Shown in pieces: positions 26,967 through 28,717 of a stretch of 28,717 nucleotides of DNA. This stretch comes from JAAYDF01 sp964511155 (lineage in GTDB: Bacteria; Planctomycetota; Phycisphaerae; UBA1845; PWPN01), in NCBI GenBank assembly GCA_964511155.1, contig CAZEEJ010000061.1, forward strand, positions 1-28,717. Reading direction: 5' to 3'. Position numbers and translations under genes: made by a program. The notes beneath the pieces were generated by a model. The model was not told the origin of the DNA. It saw only the letters and a program-made list of their open reading frames with translations, and did not search any database. How positions within the stretch are numbered: position 1 is the stretch's first letter; every line of letters begins with the position of its first letter.

Positions 26967-26990
26967 GGCCCGCCGCTTGCGGCTTCGCAC
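26967..26990 (+). repeat. 24-bp dispersed repeat, copy upstream of the GH78 gene
   Basis: Identical to 17573-17596. Lies between the acidic-protein gene (ends 27005) and the GH78 gene, in the gene-free stretch 26763-27004. Confidence 0.8.
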
Positions 26991-27004
26991 GGTGCCCAGA
27001 GAAT

Positions 27005-28453
27005 CTACGCCGACCCTTCAATTCGCCGGGCCGCCTCATCCGCGGCTTGCTGCGCGGCTTCCCACGTGTTGCGGGCCTGGGCGGCCTTGTGCTGCGCCTG
27101 CTCATAAACCGCCCGAGCCTGGTCCGCCTCACTTTGAACCGCCGAATACCGGCACGACGCGTCGTGGGCTTGCCGGGCGGCTGCGCGCAGGTGCTCCGCC
27201 TGCCGCATTGTCTGCTCGGCCCGTTCGTGCAGTTGTTCGCTGGCGGTCATCAGACCGCCGAGACGGTCCATCTGGTCAGTGAGCGTCGCTTTGATCTCCG
27301 CGAGCTGCCGGCGAAAATCGCCGTGCGGCTGAGGCCCCTGGCCCACCGCTTTGTCTTCAACGCAGAACCGTGGCGTTTCCTGCTCAGCCAAGCTTGCCGC
27401 GGGAGGCGACATCGGCGAACAGGCGACTGTGCCGTCCACCAGGTGCCCCGCGTCCGCAAAGGGCGGCATCGGATCGACCGGCTCGGCCTCGGCGGCCTGG
27501 GCAACCAGGTCAGCCAGATCGACGGGCGGCTCACCCGGGTCCACGTGAATGTCATCCGCGAGATCAGTGCAGCTCCCTTCGATCGCCTCCTTTTCGCCGT
27601 CGAGCCAAGAGGTCAAGTCACCGTGAGTCGCTTCGTTTTGCCCAGCGGCGCCGGCCTCACTGTTCTGATCATCCGCGATCGGGTTGTCTTCGTTCGCCCG
27701 GTCGGCCGGCAGTGCGAGCCCGGCCAGTTCAGCCTCCGCCTCCGCCAGAGCATCGTCCCAGGCGGGCTCGGCCGGCTCCATCAGGCTTTCCGGCGTGCCC
27801 ACTTCCTGCCCCAGCGAATCGGTCAGTTCGTCCAGTTGGCTTGCCGCGGCCTCGAAGTCGTCGGCGATCTCGGCCAGCTCGCGCTCCGCCGTAACCAGGC
27901 TCGCCGCCGCCCCGGCGGGCGAGGGTTGGCTGTCCGTGTCGGCGGCACTGATCGCCGCCGCCAACTGGTCCGCGTCCGCGAGCAGGTCTTCCGGGCCCTG
28001 CGCCGGGCCGGCGTCGGATGGGGAAGGCCCACCGGAAGCCGCCGCCAATTCGTCCTCCTGACCGGCCGCACGGATTTCTGCCGCCACGTCATCGCGAAAC
28101 TTCTTGCGTTCCTTCCGGATGGATGCCATGTTCAGGGCCTCTCTGATCTGAGGAAAGTCAGCGTCGATGCAAGCGATCGCCAGCCCATTGGCGGGCGCGC
28201 GGGCATCGGCCAGAATCGCACACATGTCGGCGACGCCGTTGCGGACGGATGCGGCCGCGGCTTCCGGTTTCGCGTCGAGCCGGCGAAGACGGGACCGCAA
28301 AACGTCCTGCACTGCCGGCGGCTCATCGGTTCCGAGCTGCCGGACCAATTCCAACTCGGTGCGCAGCGCCAGCAGGGCTTCGGCATCCGACACGGCGACC
28401 GTCGTGGGCCGGCCGTCCCGAACGATGCCGTATGTCTTGGGAAAGCTGGCCAT
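27005..28453 (-). CDS. Acidic protein of 482 residues with a coiled-coil tail, unknown function
   Basis: ATG 28453 has GGGAG eight bases upstream; a start at 28477 is less likely. MASFPKTYGIVRDGRPTTVA opens a globular, helical N-terminal domain of about 130 residues. Residues about 135-360 are acidic and low-complexity (many A, D, E, P, G). From about 375 on, LAEIKATLTDQMDRLGGLMT and EQLHERAEQTMRQAEHLRAA begin a long charged coiled coil to the end. No signal peptide or membrane segment. The layout suggests a scaffold or adaptor working through its two ends. Not recognised. It has its own promoter region and does not overlap neighbours. Confidence 0.7.
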   Translation of the reverse strand: MASFPKTYGIVRDGRPTTVAVSDAEALLALRTELELVRQLGTDEPPAVQDVLRSRLRRLDAKPEAAAASVRNGVADMCAILADARAPANGLAIACIDADFPQIREALNMASIRKERKKFRDDVAAEIRAAGQEDELAAASGGPSPSDAGPAQGPEDLLADADQLAAAISAADTDSQPSPAGAAASLVTAERELAEIADDFEAAASQLDELTDSLGQEVGTPESLMEPAEPAWDDALAEAEAELAGLALPADRANEDNPIADDQNSEAGAAGQNEATHGDLTSWLDGEKEAIEGSCTDLADDIHVDPGEPPVDLADLVAQAAEAEPVDPMPPFADAGHLVDGTVACSPMSPPAASLAEQETPRFCVEDKAVGQGPQPHGDFRRQLAEIKATLTDQMDRLGGLMTASEQLHERAEQTMRQAEHLRAAARQAHDASCRYSAVQSEADQARAVYEQAQHKAAQARNTWEAAQQAADEAARRIEGSA

Positions 28454-28642
28454 CTCGGACTCCCGCGGGCATCGCACTTACGTCGCCTTTATCGACTCGC
28501 GGGGGGGATCACCTGATTTCGGCGCGGCCAGGACCGAGGCAACTTGTTGCTGGCGCCGGGGACCGAGCCGGGTGGCCCGGATCCTCCGGACCTGGGGGAG
28601 CGATTACCGGACCTGGGTGTCAGGCCGATAAGTGAACGCACC

Positions 28643-28705
28643 CGCCGGGTGGCCCATCCTTGGTAGCGGCCGCCCCCCGTGGCGGCCGCCGGGTGGCCCA
28701 TCCTT
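28643..28705 (+). repeat. Two copies of a 19-bp repeat around a hairpin at the right edge
   Basis: CGCCGGGTGGCCCATCCTT occurs at 28643-28661 and 28687-28705. Between and overlapping them GCGGCCGCC at 28667 pairs with GGCGGCCGC at 28681. Just after, CCTTGC-GCA-GCAAGG forms another hairpin that reaches the window edge. The stretch 28478-28717 has no gene; CCGGACCTGGG also occurs twice in it (near 28577 and 28607). Confidence 0.8.
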
Positions 28706-28717
28706 GCGCAGCAAGGG

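Noticed and set aside
26945..28516. Plus-strand open frame of 523 codons opposite the acidic protein
   Set aside because: Arginine-, leucine- and glycine-rich with no ribosome site at its start; the minus-strand protein has a better start, sensible acidic and coiled-coil composition. This choice is less certain than for the other shadows.

Overview
The window reads as chromosomal DNA of a GC-rich Gram-negative bacterium, most likely a planctomycete. This is inferred from the set of genes (a coproheme decarboxylase of the HemQ type, a GH172/GH78/GH29 cluster for complex glycans, a small protein of a type I associate with planctomycetes) and from many dispersed intergenic repeats. No rRNA or other marker is present to prove it. 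The first ~600 bases look visibly less GC-rich than the rest.

Layout. 1-1768 (minus): a lipoprotein of the Leu/Ile/Val-binding family, a 62-residue protein and the start of a class III nucleotidyl-cyclase-like protein, apparently one operon. 2373-2444: tRNA-Asn. 2760-4718: a class I glutamine amidotransferase (plus), then a small protein and a PPP-type phosphatase (minus). 5033-13521: an integrated mobile element of about 8.5 kb, inserted into the anticodon-arm region of a tRNA-Arg(CCT) gene. 13549-14107: a gene-free run of fold-back and tandem repeats. 14108-17373 (minus): hemQ, a methyltransferase and a membrane-anchored GT2 glycosyltransferase. 17644-19707 (plus): a GT-C membrane glycosyltransferase. 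20009-26762: GH172 (plus), facing a broken GH29 fucosidase gene and a GH78 rhamnosidase (minus). 27005-28453 (minus): an acidic protein with a coiled-coil tail.

The element. All its genes lie on the plus strand. It carries a first run of small genes ending at a strong hairpin terminator, then DNA-binding proteins of MerR/excisionase type, a TOPRIM primase-helicase fusion, a winged-helix protein of replication-initiator type, a possible nuclease, a protein resembling ParB C-terminal regions, and a Cro/CI-like repressor overlapping a tyrosine integrase. I see no capsid, portal, tail, large terminase or conjugation gene, so it looks like a replicating satellite or integrative plasmid rather than a prophage.

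The main observation is that the attachment core lies inside the integrase reading frame. The other end of the element begins, in the same frame, with a 62-codon tail. In the excised circle the gene would be one open frame of 583 codons ending in that tail. In the chromosome the tail is cut off and replaced by codons from the antisense strand of the tRNA gene and flanking host DNA. Integration therefore changes the C-terminus of the recombinase. A near-identical 25-bp repeat lies on both sides of the core and encodes the same peptide in the same frame. The element also replaced the 3' half of the host tRNA-Arg with its own version, and the old half survives at 5009-5054.

Other notable features are two in-frame stop codons in the fucosidase gene, a 91-bp genomic repeat translated in two different frames inside the GT-C gene, and a 106-bp repeat found at both 3595 and 15247.
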